Shown here in pieces: positions 45,518 through 54,322 of a stretch of DNA of 64,000 bases; position 1 is the first letter of the stretch, and each line of letters begins with the position of its first letter. The DNA comes from Bacteroidia bacterium (GTDB lineage Bacteria > Bacteroidota > Bacteroidia > B-17B0 > Aurantibacillaceae), in contig JAEUTP010000027.1 of assembly GCA_016787705.1 (NCBI GenBank), positions 326,805-390,804 of the forward strand, read 5' to 3'. Made by a program: the position numbers and the translations under genes. The notes below the pieces were generated by a model. It made no database searches. It was given only the letters and a program-made list of their open reading frames with translations, and was not told where the DNA came from.

Positions 45518-45589
45518 TTTACCATCTTTTTTATTTTTTTAAGATTTCTCCATTATTGCTAAGGTATTAAATGCGTAAATTTACCATGC

Positions 45590-46933
45590 ATGCAAAAATT
45601 TAAATTAAGTATCCTGTTTTCGGTAATTGTTCTTGTTTCACTAGGGCAACCACAAGCTATAGATAAAGTTATTGGTGTTGTTGGAAAATATCCTATTCTT
45701 TTATCCGATCTGCAAAACACTATGTTGGAACGCGAGAAACAAGAAGAAAGTTTTGATAAATGCAAAGCTTTTGAAACCCTTGTGTTTCAAAAATTATTAG
45801 TGGCCCAGGCCGACAGGGATAGTGTTGTTGTTTCGGATGCTGAAGTTGACCAGGAGTTAAACCAGCGTATGTTATATTACATTCAGCAATTTGGCAGCGA
45901 AGAAAAGTTGGAAGAATTTTACGGCAAACGTACCAATGTTATTAAAGATGAATTGCGTGGCGATGTACAGGAACAATTGATTGCTCAAAAAATGCAAGGC
46001 AAAATTACAGGTGATGTAAAATTAACACCATCAGAAATAAGACAGTTTTATAATTCCATTCCGCAAGATAGTTTGCCTTTAATAAATTCAGAAGTTGAAC
46101 TCCAACAAATTGTAAAAAGGCCAACTTTTAGCGCTGAAGCAAAAAAAATAGCAAAAGAACAATTGGAAGAATACCGAGCCCGTGTTGCCAAAGGTGAGAG
46201 CATGAAAAAACTGGCAGTACTTTATTCAGAAGATCCGGGTTCAGCTTCGGGTGGCGGTTTTTATGCCAATGTTGGCAGAGGTGTTATGGATCCTGCTTTT
46301 GAATCAGCCGCCTTTCGTTTAAAAGAAGGAGAGTTGTCTAATGTTTTTGAAACCTCTTACGGTTATCATTTTATTGAACTGGTAAAACGCAAAGGCGAAT
46401 TATTGGACCTTCGCCATATTTTAATTGTTCCAAAAATGTCAAACGCCGATTTTTTTAATAGTAAACTGGCCTTAGATTCGATTTATACTGCTATTAAAGA
46501 AGGAAAAATTACGTTTGAAGAGGCTGCAAAAAAATACAGCGATGATGCTGATACAAAACAAAACGGTGGCTTAATGATCAACCGTAATTCGGCAAGTACT
46601 AAATTCAGTAATGAAGATCTTAGCCAGATTGATCAAAATCTTGTGGCTACTTTAAACTCCATGCAAATAGGGGATATCAGTAAACCTATGCAATTTGTTA
46701 GTCAAACAGATGGCAAACCCGCTTTCAGGTTATTAAAATTAAAGAACCGTATCGATCCGCATAGAACAAATATGAAAGATGATTACCAGAAACTGGCACT
46801 AATGGCGCAATCTGATTACAATAAAAAGCAGGTAAAAGAGTGGATCAAAAAACGTTCAAAGATCACTTACATTAAATTAGATTCGGAATACACTTGTTCT
46901 TTTGAAAACCAATGGACCATTAACAGCAACTAA
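45590..46933 (+). CDS. SurA-like periplasmic peptidyl-prolyl isomerase
   Basis: 447-residue protein with a signal peptide, a SurA-like helical N-terminal part (IDKVIGVVGKYPILLSDLQN, residues ~22-170), and two parvulin domains (residues ~170-285 and ~285-385). The first carries EDPGSASGGGF and SYGYHFIELV; the second DDADTKQNGG. SurA escorts unfolded outer-membrane proteins across the periplasm. The start ATG at 45590 gives a clean signal peptide. It follows the single-domain parvulin by 72 bp and precedes the LytS-type kinase by 26 bp. Confidence 0.9.
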   Translation: MQKFKLSILFSVIVLVSLGQPQAIDKVIGVVGKYPILLSDLQNTMLEREKQEESFDKCKAFETLVFQKLLVAQADRDSVVVSDAEVDQELNQRMLYYIQQFGSEEKLEEFYGKRTNVIKDELRGDVQEQLIAQKMQGKITGDVKLTPSEIRQFYNSIPQDSLPLINSEVELQQIVKRPTFSAEAKKIAKEQLEEYRARVAKGESMKKLAVLYSEDPGSASGGGFYANVGRGVMDPAFESAAFRLKEGELSNVFETSYGYHFIELVKRKGELLDLRHILIVPKMSNADFFNSKLALDSIYTAIKEGKITFEEAAKKYSDDADTKQNGGLMINRNSASTKFSNEDLSQIDQNLVATLNSMQIGDISKPMQFVSQTDGKPAFRLLKLKNRIDPHRTNMKDDYQKLALMAQSDYNKKQVKEWIKKRSKITYIKLDSEYTCSFENQWTINSN

Positions 46934-46959
46934 TTTGTAAAAGCTTAATACCATTTTGT

Positions 46960-47985
46960 TTGACAAATAAGAAGAATATTTACTGGTATTGTCAAATCTT
47001 TGGTTGGGCCTTTTTTGTTATTGTTAACTCCATTTTTTTAGGGTTAAGTTACCAGACCACCGCAAAGGATTATCTTTTTTATTTTTTGACAATGCCAATA
47101 GGTATTGGAATTTCACATGTTTACAGGCTTATTATCATTAATCAGAATGTACTTAACTATAAGCTTCCTGCCCAGTTATTTTTGATCATCATCTTTAGTA
47201 TCATTAAAGCAATTGTTTTCTTTTTTATGACGGCAGGCCTATCAAAACTATTTGGCCTTATAAATACTGAGTTAAGCTATGTTTACATTACCTCGTCGGT
47301 AATTAATTTTACAGTTGTTTTTTGTTTGTGGAATGTGATTTATTTTGGCTTTCAGTATTTTCAAAATTACAAACGTACCGAGATCAGCTCTCTTCGCTAT
47401 TTGGCTGCCAGTAAAGAATCTGAGCTAAATAATTTAAAAGCACAATTAAATCCGCATTTTATGTTCAATAGCATGAACAGTATTCGCGCGCTGGTAGATG
47501 AAGATCCGGCAAAAGCAAAAATTGCGATTACACAACTTTCAAATATTTTACGTAACACCTTGTTAATGGACAAGGGCAAAGAGATTTTGTTGAAAGAGGA
47601 AATTAATCTAGTTACAGATTATTTAAACCTTGAACATATTCGTTACGAAGAACGTTTGAGCTATGAATTTAAAATTGGCGATGATGTTTTAAATTGCAAG
47701 ATCCCACCGTTCATTATTCAAACCCAGGTTGAAAATGCTATTAAGCATGGCATCTCAAAGCTTCCTGGCAATGGTACCATTATTATTGAAGCTTTTAAAC
47801 TTGCAAATGTTTTAAAGATAAAAGTATCAAACACGGGTAAGTTAAATCATGAAACGCCTTTAACAGGAGTTGGGTTTAAGAACTCTATTCAGCGATTAGA
47901 ATTGCTTTATGGGATAGACGGTAAAATTTTTATAAATGAGATAGATAATTTGGTGGTGGTTGAGATAAATATACCATTAAGATGA
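46960..47985 (+). CDS. LytS/YehU-type sensor histidine kinase
   Basis: 341-residue kinase with four hydrophobic segments (residues ~10-145) followed by a His_kinase domain. The phospho-acceptor motif LNPHFMFNSMNSIRAL places His at residue 166, and the ATP-binding half has PPFIIQTQVENAIKHGI and GVGFKNSI. The start is TTG at 46960. The response regulator is encoded at 48499 on the same strand, but a GxxExxY gene flanked by inverted repeats lies in between. No sensory domain outside the membrane region is visible, so the signal is unknown. Confidence 0.9.
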   Translation: MTNKKNIYWYCQIFGWAFFVIVNSIFLGLSYQTTAKDYLFYFLTMPIGIGISHVYRLIIINQNVLNYKLPAQLFLIIIFSIIKAIVFFFMTAGLSKLFGLINTELSYVYITSSVINFTVVFCLWNVIYFGFQYFQNYKRTEISSLRYLAASKESELNNLKAQLNPHFMFNSMNSIRALVDEDPAKAKIAITQLSNILRNTLLMDKGKEILLKEEINLVTDYLNLEHIRYEERLSYEFKIGDDVLNCKIPPFIIQTQVENAIKHGISKLPGNGTIIIEAFKLANVLKIKVSNTGKLNHETPLTGVGFKNSIQRLELLYGIDGKIFINEIDNLVVVEINIPLR

Positions 47986-47990
47986 TTAAA

Positions 47991-48014
47991 TTTAAAACCA
48001 CATAGGTAACATAG
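47991..48014 (+). repeat. Left inverted repeat of GxxExxY unit
   Basis: TTTAAAACCACATAGGTAACATAG begins 5 bases after the lytS-like stop. The reverse complement of 48452-48474 matches it closely: AAACCACATAG is identical in both, followed by two substitutions/one indel and CATAG. The arms face inward across the gene. Confidence 0.75.
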
Positions 48015-48016
48015 TT

Positions 48017-48445
48017 TTGATTAAAGAAAAAATATTAACACAAAAGTACCTTGATGAGTTGACTTACGAAGTTGTTGGTGCAGCCATCGAGGTACATAAA
48101 ATAATGGGGCGGGGTTTGTTGGAAAGTGTTTACCATCAATGTGTAAAGGAAGAGCTTTTACATAGAAAAATAAATTTTTTCACAGAGATGAAAATACCAG
48201 TTCTCTATAAAGGCAAAACTCTCGATATTGATTTTAGATGCGATCTTTTAATCGGGAATTGTTTAGTAGTTGTATTAAAAGCAGTAAACGAAATGCATAA
48301 TGTTTTTGAAGCGCAGCTTCAAACCTATATGAAACTATTGAAGTGTCCAAAAGGCATTTTAATTAATTTTAATTGTTCTAATATTTTTAAAGAAGGCCAA
48401 AAGACCTATGTAAACGAATATTTTAGTCAATTAGCGAAAGAATAG
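48017..48445 (+). CDS. GxxExxY-family (PD-(D/E)XK-like) protein
   Basis: 142-residue soluble protein starting at TTG (48017). The name-giving motif is GLLESVY in HKIMGRGLLESVYHQ; the second conserved part is YKGKTLDIDFRCDLLIGN followed by VVVLKAV. In family members this last segment usually reads ivELKav, supplying the Glu and Lys of a PD-(D/E)XK nuclease-like site; here the Glu position is Val, so the site may be dead. The family is widespread and of unknown role. The gene sits between a sensor kinase and its regulator and is bracketed by inverted repeats, so it looks inserted. Codon use does not obviously differ from its neighbours. Confidence 0.85.
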   Translation: MIKEKILTQKYLDELTYEVVGAAIEVHKIMGRGLLESVYHQCVKEELLHRKINFFTEMKIPVLYKGKTLDIDFRCDLLIGNCLVVVLKAVNEMHNVFEAQLQTYMKLLKCPKGILINFNCSNIFKEGQKTYVNEYFSQLAKE

Positions 48446-48451
48446 AAATAC

Positions 48452-48474
48452 CTATGTATCTATGTGGTTTAAAA
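48452..48474 (-). repeat. Right inverted repeat of GxxExxY unit
   Basis: CTATGTATCTATGTGGTTTAAAA is nearly the reverse complement of 47991-48014. Its inner edge lies 7 bases after the GxxExxY stop, and it ends 24 bases before the lytR-like ATG. Each arm also holds a doubled CATAG. Confidence 0.75.
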
Positions 48475-48498
48475 TATAAAGCAATATAAATTTAAAAT

Positions 48499-49212
48499 AT
48501 GAAAGCAATAATTATTGATGATGAACGATTAGCCCGCCAGGAATTAAAAAATCTTTTAGCTGTCTATAAAGAAATTGAAGTAATTGCAGAATGTTCGGAT
48601 GCTTTGCAGGCTAAAGAAAAGATCAATGAATTAAAGCCGGATGTTATTTTTTGTGATATTCAAATGCCGGGCAAAACCGGTTTGGAGTTAGCTGAAGAAA
48701 TTTCAGGAGCTGTGGATATTGTTTTTATTACCGCGCATGATGAGCATGCTATTAAAGCTTTCGAATTAAATGCTTTCGATTATCTATTAAAGCCTATACA
48801 GCCTCAACGTTTATCTGAGACAATTAAAAAATTATCAATTAAAGAAACCACAAATAAAACCGACAATAATTCACCTTTGAGCAGGAACGACATGGTGTTT
48901 ATTAAAGATGGTGAAAAATGCTGGTTCGTAAAGTTAGCCGATATACGTTTGTTCGAGTCTGAAGGAAATTATGTGCGTGTATATTTTGACACGTTTCGTC
49001 CTTTAATATTGCGTAGCCTTAACAGTCTAGAGACCCGCCTGAACGAAAAAGAATTTTTCAGGGCAAGTCGTAAACACATCATCAATTTAAGTTATATAGC
49101 CAGCGTAGAATCGTGGTTTAACGGCGGTCTAAATGTTAAATTAAAGGATGGCAAAGAGGTTGAGATCTCTCGTCGCCAGGCGGTTAAATTAAAAGATATG
49201 ATGAGTTTATAA
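48499..49212 (+). CDS. LytTR-type response regulator
   Basis: 237-residue regulator. The receiver domain (residues 1-~120) starts KAIIIDDERLARQEL; the phosphorylated Asp is Asp53 in FCDIQMPGKTG. The LytTR DNA-binding domain covers ~residues 130-235 with LFESEGNYVRVYF and FFRASRKHIINLSYI. It pairs with the LytS-type kinase at 46960, which lies on the same strand 513 bp upstream with the GxxExxY unit between. Target genes are unknown; porQ follows directly. Confidence 0.92.
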   Translation: MKAIIIDDERLARQELKNLLAVYKEIEVIAECSDALQAKEKINELKPDVIFCDIQMPGKTGLELAEEISGAVDIVFITAHDEHAIKAFELNAFDYLLKPIQPQRLSETIKKLSIKETTNKTDNNSPLSRNDMVFIKDGEKCWFVKLADIRLFESEGNYVRVYFDTFRPLILRSLNSLETRLNEKEFFRASRKHIINLSYIASVESWFNGGLNVKLKDGKEVEISRRQAVKLKDMMSL

Positions 49213-49263
49213 ATTCATAAGGCATTCTCGCAATATTTACATATTTTTAGCGTTATAATACCG

Positions 49264-50319
49264 TTGAAAAAGATATTAGCACTTATATTCATTTCCCTTT
49301 TTACTAAAAACTTTAGCCAGATTGGTGGCAGAAACTCGTACCGTTTTTTAGATATACCTATGGCTGCACGTGCAGCAGGTTGCGGTGGCAGTAATATGAG
49401 CATTTGGGGCGATGATATTAATTTAATTTACAGTAATCCTGCTTTATTAAATTCAACCATGCACCGCCAGGTGGCCCTTAACTACTGCAATTTTGTAGGT
49501 GATATGAATTTTGGTTATGCCGCTTATGCCCATAGTTTAAAAAAATACGGTAATGTAGCCGGAGGGATACAGTTTTTTGACTACGGTAAATTTGTTGGTT
49601 ATGATGAGTTTGGACAAAAAACAGAAAATTTTAAAGCCAATGATTATTGCATAAATTTAAATTATGCAAAGCCTTTTGAAGATTCTTCTTTTAATATTGG
49701 TGTAGCCTTAAAAACAATTATTTCTCAATACGATATTTATAAATCTTATGCCAATGCTGTTGATTTTGGAGTTACTTATCATAGTAAAAAAAATCTTACA
49801 ATTAGTTTGTTGGCAAAAAATGTAGGTGTTGTATGGAAAGATTATTCAAATACGCAAGGCCAATCATCAACACTTCCACAAACAGTGCAATTGGGCTTAA
49901 GCTATAAAGTTTCAAAAGCACCATTCAGGTTATTTATGGTTTACGATCAGTTAACCAAATGGAATTTGAAGTATATAAGCCCAATTGACACTTCGGGTAA
50001 ATCAAACCCATTTAATACAGAGGTAAAAACAGATTCAACAAAATATCAACGTTTTTCAAGAAAATTTGCTAACCGCGGAGATAATTTTTTACGTCATATT
50101 ACCATTGGAACCGAGATTGTGCTGACCAAGAATTTTAATTTACGCATTGCTTACAACTATCGCCGCCAGCGTGAAATGACAATGCCTGACAGAAGAGGGG
50201 CAAACGGTTTAAGTTTTGGCTTTAGCTTTAGGGTAAAACGTTTTGGTTTTTCTTATTCATTCTCAAAAATGGCATTTCCGGGTAATTCAAGCGTCATTGG
50301 TATTTCGGCTATTATCTAA
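49264..50319 (+). CDS. porQ: Type IX secretion system protein PorQ
   Basis: 351-residue outer-membrane beta-barrel protein of the PorV/PorQ (FadL-like) group. After a signal peptide (~residues 1-19, ending NFSQ) comes IGGRNSYRFLDIPMAARAAGCGG, the typical PorQ start, then SNPALLNSTMHRQ and repeated amphipathic strands to the end. PorQ is a shuttle-complex part in T9SS that works with PorU, PorV and PorZ in attaching or releasing cargo. The start is TTG at 49264. It ends with the barrel strand VIGISAII. Members of the T9SS attachment complex are not adjacent. Confidence 0.82.
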   Translation: MKKILALIFISLFTKNFSQIGGRNSYRFLDIPMAARAAGCGGSNMSIWGDDINLIYSNPALLNSTMHRQVALNYCNFVGDMNFGYAAYAHSLKKYGNVAGGIQFFDYGKFVGYDEFGQKTENFKANDYCINLNYAKPFEDSSFNIGVALKTIISQYDIYKSYANAVDFGVTYHSKKNLTISLLAKNVGVVWKDYSNTQGQSSTLPQTVQLGLSYKVSKAPFRLFMVYDQLTKWNLKYISPIDTSGKSNPFNTEVKTDSTKYQRFSRKFANRGDNFLRHITIGTEIVLTKNFNLRIAYNYRRQREMTMPDRRGANGLSFGFSFRVKRFGFSYSFSKMAFPGNSSVIGISAII

Positions 50320-50406
50320 TTTCCCACTTATTGATTAATACCTGCCAATTATTTAATTATAATGGTTTTTTGCCTTCAAATTCTTACTTTTATATTATAA
50401 AGTAAA

Positions 50407-53133
50407 TTGAAGATAAAGAAGTATAGTTGGTTAATAATCTTATTTACCATTTGTTTTTGCTATAGTGGCAAATCGCAATGTTCTTTATTCTATTTTTTTA
50501 CTGCAGATTATAATTGCACCAACAATACCGGAACCACGAGCTTTACTGTTAACGGTGGCACATCACCTTATACCTGCACAATTGTAAGTCAATCCAACGC
50601 TACTGTTATTACAGGTTCAAACATGGGTAATACGGGTACGCTCACACCTTTACCTGTTGGTAATTACACAGTTTACATTACTTCAGCCAATAATTGTACA
50701 GCCACTACAAGTTACCAGATAGCCAACCCTTTTTCGGCAGCCAGCATTGCTTTTACAAATACACATGTTAGCTGTTTTGGCGGAAGTAATGGTGCTTCTC
50801 AAACCAATGTTACTGCTGCCAATTTTTTGCCACCTTTTTCTTATACCTGGACAACCGGCTCAAATGCTGCATTAGCTTCAGGACTATCTGCCAATGTGGT
50901 TTATTCAGTTACGGTTAAAGACGCCCAGGGTTGTATAGTTACCAACTCGGTAATACTAACCGAACCGCCTCAAATAAACAGCACGTTCAGCAACACGTTT
51001 ATTCCTTGTTTTGGAACCGCTATTTCTACAAACATAACTTCTGTTGGGGGCACATCTCCATTTACATATACGGTTGATGGTGTTGCCAGCGTTGGCAATG
51101 TAGCTAATAATTTATTTAATGGTGTGCACACCATTATTACAAAAGATAGTAAAGGTTGTCTTCGAACAAACACAGTTTTGGTTACCGAAGCCCCACAGCC
51201 AATAATAACGTTTACTATAAACAAGCCAAGTTGCCCCGGAAAAAATGATGGCTCTGTTGTAGCGTCTGTTTCTTCAGCTCCGGCTCCTTTTTCTTATACA
51301 TGGCAACCTGTATTATCTAATTTGCCCAGCGTTTCGGGTATCCCTGTTGGCAATTATACGCTTACGGTAAAGGATGGCAGCGCCTGTATAACAAAAAGCG
51401 TAGCTGTGGTATCGCCGGTTGCAGGTATGACTTTAAACGTTTCAACATCTCCCGAAAATTGCAGTGCAGTGGATGGCACAGCAACTTTAAATGTTACTGG
51501 CGGTAATTTTCCTTATAATTTTAATACCCAGCCCGGATCACATACAGGTACAAGTTTTGGCTCTTTAAGCAGTGGTAGTTATACATCGGTAGTTACTGAT
51601 GGTAATAATTGTGTAGATACACTGGTTTTTAACATCGGCAATCTCAGTACCGTTAGTTTATCTATTATTAACTCAACACCTGTGTTATGTTATAACCAAT
51701 GCAACGGTAGCGTTTTACTTTCAACCCAAAATGCTGTTGCACCTGTTACTTATAGCGCTACTAACACAACAACTACAAATAGTAACAGTATTACAGGATT
51801 ATGTGCCGGCTTTTATGTTATAAAAGCGGTTGATGCGTTGGGTTGTCCGGCTACTACAACAATTAATTTTCCGGCACCCCCTGTTTTTTCATATTCGGCA
51901 ACAGCGCCCAATGCTGTATGTTTTGGTAAACCGGTATTGCTACAGGGTTCGGCATTTGGCGGGGCAGGTAGCTATACCTATGTTTGGAATCCCGGAAATG
52001 TTAATGGTCAGGCGGTTAATCTTGTTCCATCGGGTACAACTGTTTATAGTTTAAATGTGTATGATGCTAATGGCTGCACCTTGGCTCCTTTCCAGGTAAC
52101 AGTTGATGTAAGTCCGCCCATTTCAATAAACATCAATACTTCAAATGTTGGTATTTGCCCCGGCAACACGGCCCAAATAACCCCAACAGTTAGTGGTGGC
52201 GATGGAAATTATGTATATACATGGCTGCCAGGCCCAATAAATACCGAATCAATTTTTGTGGAGAATGCTTCTATACCTTTTTATACATTAAGTGTAAATG
52301 ATGGTTGCGGTTCGCCTACGGCAATAAAAGTTATACCAATAAATCTTTTTCCGGTAATTACGCCTTTGTTTGCCGTTAGCGACACGGTTGGCTGCGAACC
52401 GTTGTGCACATCATTTACCAACCTAACTCCAAAATCAACCAATGCCATTTGGAATTATGGCGATAAGCCTTTTGAACAACCTGGCAATATAACCGCTTAC
52501 TGTTATTCAAAAATGGGTTACTACAATATAAAACTAACGGTTAACGATTCTAACCATTGCAAAACCTCATTTACCTATTCAAACGCGGTTAGGGTGTTGG
52601 CCAGCCCGAAGGCAGATTTTAAAACCAATCCGTCGGTTATTACATTAAATAATGCAGAGAATGTATTTATTGAGAACTTAACGGCAAACGGATCTACCTA
52701 TAAATGGATTGTTAATGGTATACCAATGGGGCAAACAGAAAATATCAATTATACATTTAAGGATACAGGTTGTTATTTTATAAGGCTCATCGCAAAAAAT
52801 CAAAATAACTGCATTGATACGTCAGATAAATTTGTGTGTATAATTGAAGGATTTAATTTTTATATGCCTAACTGTATTACTGTTAATAACGATAATTTAA
52901 ATGATATTTTAATTCCTTTGGGTACCGGCTGGACCTCAAAAAATTACCTTTTCGAAATATATAATCGCTGGGGTAACAGGGTTTTTAAGACAGAGGATGT
53001 AACCCAGGGCTGGGATGGTAAATGGAATGGGGATTTAATTGACCCCTTAGGTGTATATTATTGGCGAGTAAGAATAACCGATAATACAGATGATATTCAC
53101 GAAATGCGGGGTAATGTAACCGTTTTACGCTAA
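50407..53133 (+). CDS. SprB-repeat adhesin with T9SS type B sorting domain
   Basis: 908-residue secreted protein. A signal peptide (ending ~YSGKSQ) leads into about nine SprB-type repeats of ~75 residues with FTVNGGTSPYTC, VTLTEPPQ and NYTVYITSANNCT patterns, then PKD-like parts, and ends in a type B CHU_C domain (YMPNCITVNNDNLNDILI, then YYWRVRITD). SprB repeats occur in the gliding adhesin SprB of Flavobacterium johnsoniae. Start is TTG at 50407. It lies 87 bp after porQ on the same strand. No SprF gene follows directly, unlike the operon at 33-43 kb. Confidence 0.88.
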   Translation: MKIKKYSWLIILFTICFCYSGKSQCSLFYFFTADYNCTNNTGTTSFTVNGGTSPYTCTIVSQSNATVITGSNMGNTGTLTPLPVGNYTVYITSANNCTATTSYQIANPFSAASIAFTNTHVSCFGGSNGASQTNVTAANFLPPFSYTWTTGSNAALASGLSANVVYSVTVKDAQGCIVTNSVILTEPPQINSTFSNTFIPCFGTAISTNITSVGGTSPFTYTVDGVASVGNVANNLFNGVHTIITKDSKGCLRTNTVLVTEAPQPIITFTINKPSCPGKNDGSVVASVSSAPAPFSYTWQPVLSNLPSVSGIPVGNYTLTVKDGSACITKSVAVVSPVAGMTLNVSTSPENCSAVDGTATLNVTGGNFPYNFNTQPGSHTGTSFGSLSSGSYTSVVTDGNNCVDTLVFNIGNLSTVSLSIINSTPVLCYNQCNGSVLLSTQNAVAPVTYSATNTTTTNSNSITGLCAGFYVIKAVDALGCPATTTINFPAPPVFSYSATAPNAVCFGKPVLLQGSAFGGAGSYTYVWNPGNVNGQAVNLVPSGTTVYSLNVYDANGCTLAPFQVTVDVSPPISININTSNVGICPGNTAQITPTVSGGDGNYVYTWLPGPINTESIFVENASIPFYTLSVNDGCGSPTAIKVIPINLFPVITPLFAVSDTVGCEPLCTSFTNLTPKSTNAIWNYGDKPFEQPGNITAYCYSKMGYYNIKLTVNDSNHCKTSFTYSNAVRVLASPKADFKTNPSVITLNNAENVFIENLTANGSTYKWIVNGIPMGQTENINYTFKDTGCYFIRLIAKNQNNCIDTSDKFVCIIEGFNFYMPNCITVNNDNLNDILIPLGTGWTSKNYLFEIYNRWGNRVFKTEDVTQGWDGKWNGDLIDPLGVYYWRVRITDNTDDIHEMRGNVTVLR

Positions 53134-53148
53134 ACATTTTAGCTTAAT

Positions 53149-53181
53149 AATGAGTAAATTATTACTCATTTATTTCATTTT
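53149..53181 (+). terminator. Terminator-like hairpin
   Basis: AATGAGTAA / TTACTCATT 9-bp perfect stem (53149-53157 with 53162-53170), four-base loop, then TATTTCATTTT. It follows the adhesin stop by 16 bases. Confidence 0.6.
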
Positions 53182-53196
53182 AACACAAAAAAGGAT

Positions 53197-53204
53197 TAAT
53201 TTTG
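53197..53204 (+). promoter_or_regulatory. -7 promoter box TAATTTTG
   Basis: TAATTTTG fits TAnnTTTG and lies 74 bases before the ATG at 53279, just after the preceding terminator. It would give a leader of about 70 bases for the barrel/lipoprotein pair. No clear -33 TTG. Confidence 0.45.
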
Positions 53205-53278
53205 GCATCGTATAAATGCAGTTAGTCGAAAAACTGGCTAATAGCTATAAGTTAAAATTAAACCAAAAATCAAATAAA

Positions 53279-54277
53279 ATGAAGAAAAAAGTACTCATTG
53301 TTACAACATTGTTCTCCTCAATGTTAACCTTTGCCCAAGAGGCAAGCTCCGGAGATGAAGTAGTAAAGAACAAAAAAGGCTATGAGATATTACCTAAAAA
53401 AGGTGATATTGGCTTAGGCTTTAACACTATTCCAATTTTAGATATGTTTTTAGGAACATTGAACCGTGCTACACCTTTTGCAGGTTCTGCAAATATCGTT
53501 TCTTACGTTCAGGCATCAAACAATCAAATTGTAGGTAAATACTATTTAGATGCTAAAACAGCTATCCGTGGCCGCGTTGGTGTAAATACTTTATCAGGTT
53601 CAATGACTGCTCAAGTGCAGGATGCTGAAGCAATGTACAAAGCATCATTAGGAACCGCAGATGATATTGCAGCAGCTTCTTTATTAAGAGTTGAGGACAA
53701 ACTTAAATTTTCTAAAAATAATATAATAGTAACTGTTGGTTACGAAAAAAGAAGAGGTTACCGCAGATTACAAGGATTTTACGGTGGTGAGATCGGTTTT
53801 GGAACTAATGGTTCAAGGCAATCAGTTGAATACGGAAACAAATTTTCAGATCAGTATCCTATTCAATTCACAAATAACTTTAATACTTTTAACGTAACAA
53901 CTACTAACCCAACTGCACCGGGCAGAACGGTAAGAAACTTAGAGTCTAAGAACAGAGGTGGTTTCCGTTTTGGTGTTAGAGGGTTTATTGGAATTGAGTA
54001 TTTTATTTTCTCAAAAATCTCTATTGGCGCTGAATATGGTTGGGGTTATTCGATCACAACAAGAAGAGGTGCTAAATCAACTCAGGAAGTTTATAACAAC
54101 GGTCAAAAAGGGCCAGAAGTTATTATTGAAGAGGTTGATGTTGATACTTCTGAAAAATTAAAAGGTTTTTCAGTTGATAACAACAACGGTTCTATCTTCT
54201 CAATGAATAACACTTTAGGTGGTAATACTAACTTAGGTGGTGGTTCAGGAGCTTTAACTTTAATTTTCCATTTCTAA
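53279..54277 (+). CDS. Predicted outer-membrane beta-barrel protein of unknown family
   Basis: 332-residue exported protein with a signal peptide (residues ~1-19, ending TFAQ). The ATG at 53279 is preferred because MKKKVLIVTTLFSSM makes a standard signal peptide; an upstream ATG at 53216 would add 21 polar residues. Strand-rich sequence with alternating aromatics (GYEILPKKGDIGLGFNTIPIL, FYGGEIGFGTN, RFGVRGFIGIEYFIF) and a final LTLIFHF strand suggest a barrel. I do not recognise a family. It is 45 bp upstream of a lipoprotein on the same strand, and regular codon use suggests high expression. Role unknown. Confidence 0.6.
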   Translation: MKKKVLIVTTLFSSMLTFAQEASSGDEVVKNKKGYEILPKKGDIGLGFNTIPILDMFLGTLNRATPFAGSANIVSYVQASNNQIVGKYYLDAKTAIRGRVGVNTLSGSMTAQVQDAEAMYKASLGTADDIAAASLLRVEDKLKFSKNNIIVTVGYEKRRGYRRLQGFYGGEIGFGTNGSRQSVEYGNKFSDQYPIQFTNNFNTFNVTTTNPTAPGRTVRNLESKNRGGFRFGVRGFIGIEYFIFSKISIGAEYGWGYSITTRRGAKSTQEVYNNGQKGPEVIIEEVDVDTSEKLKGFSVDNNNGSIFSMNNTLGGNTNLGGGSGALTLIFHF

Positions 54278-54322
54278 TTCAAAACAATTAAATCAAATAA
54301 TAAATTATAAAATATAAATATC

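Noticed and set aside
48017..48445. Toxin-antitoxin or restriction cassette in the kinase/regulator gap
   Set aside because: Only one gene is present, with GxxExxY motifs; no partner gene or methylase.
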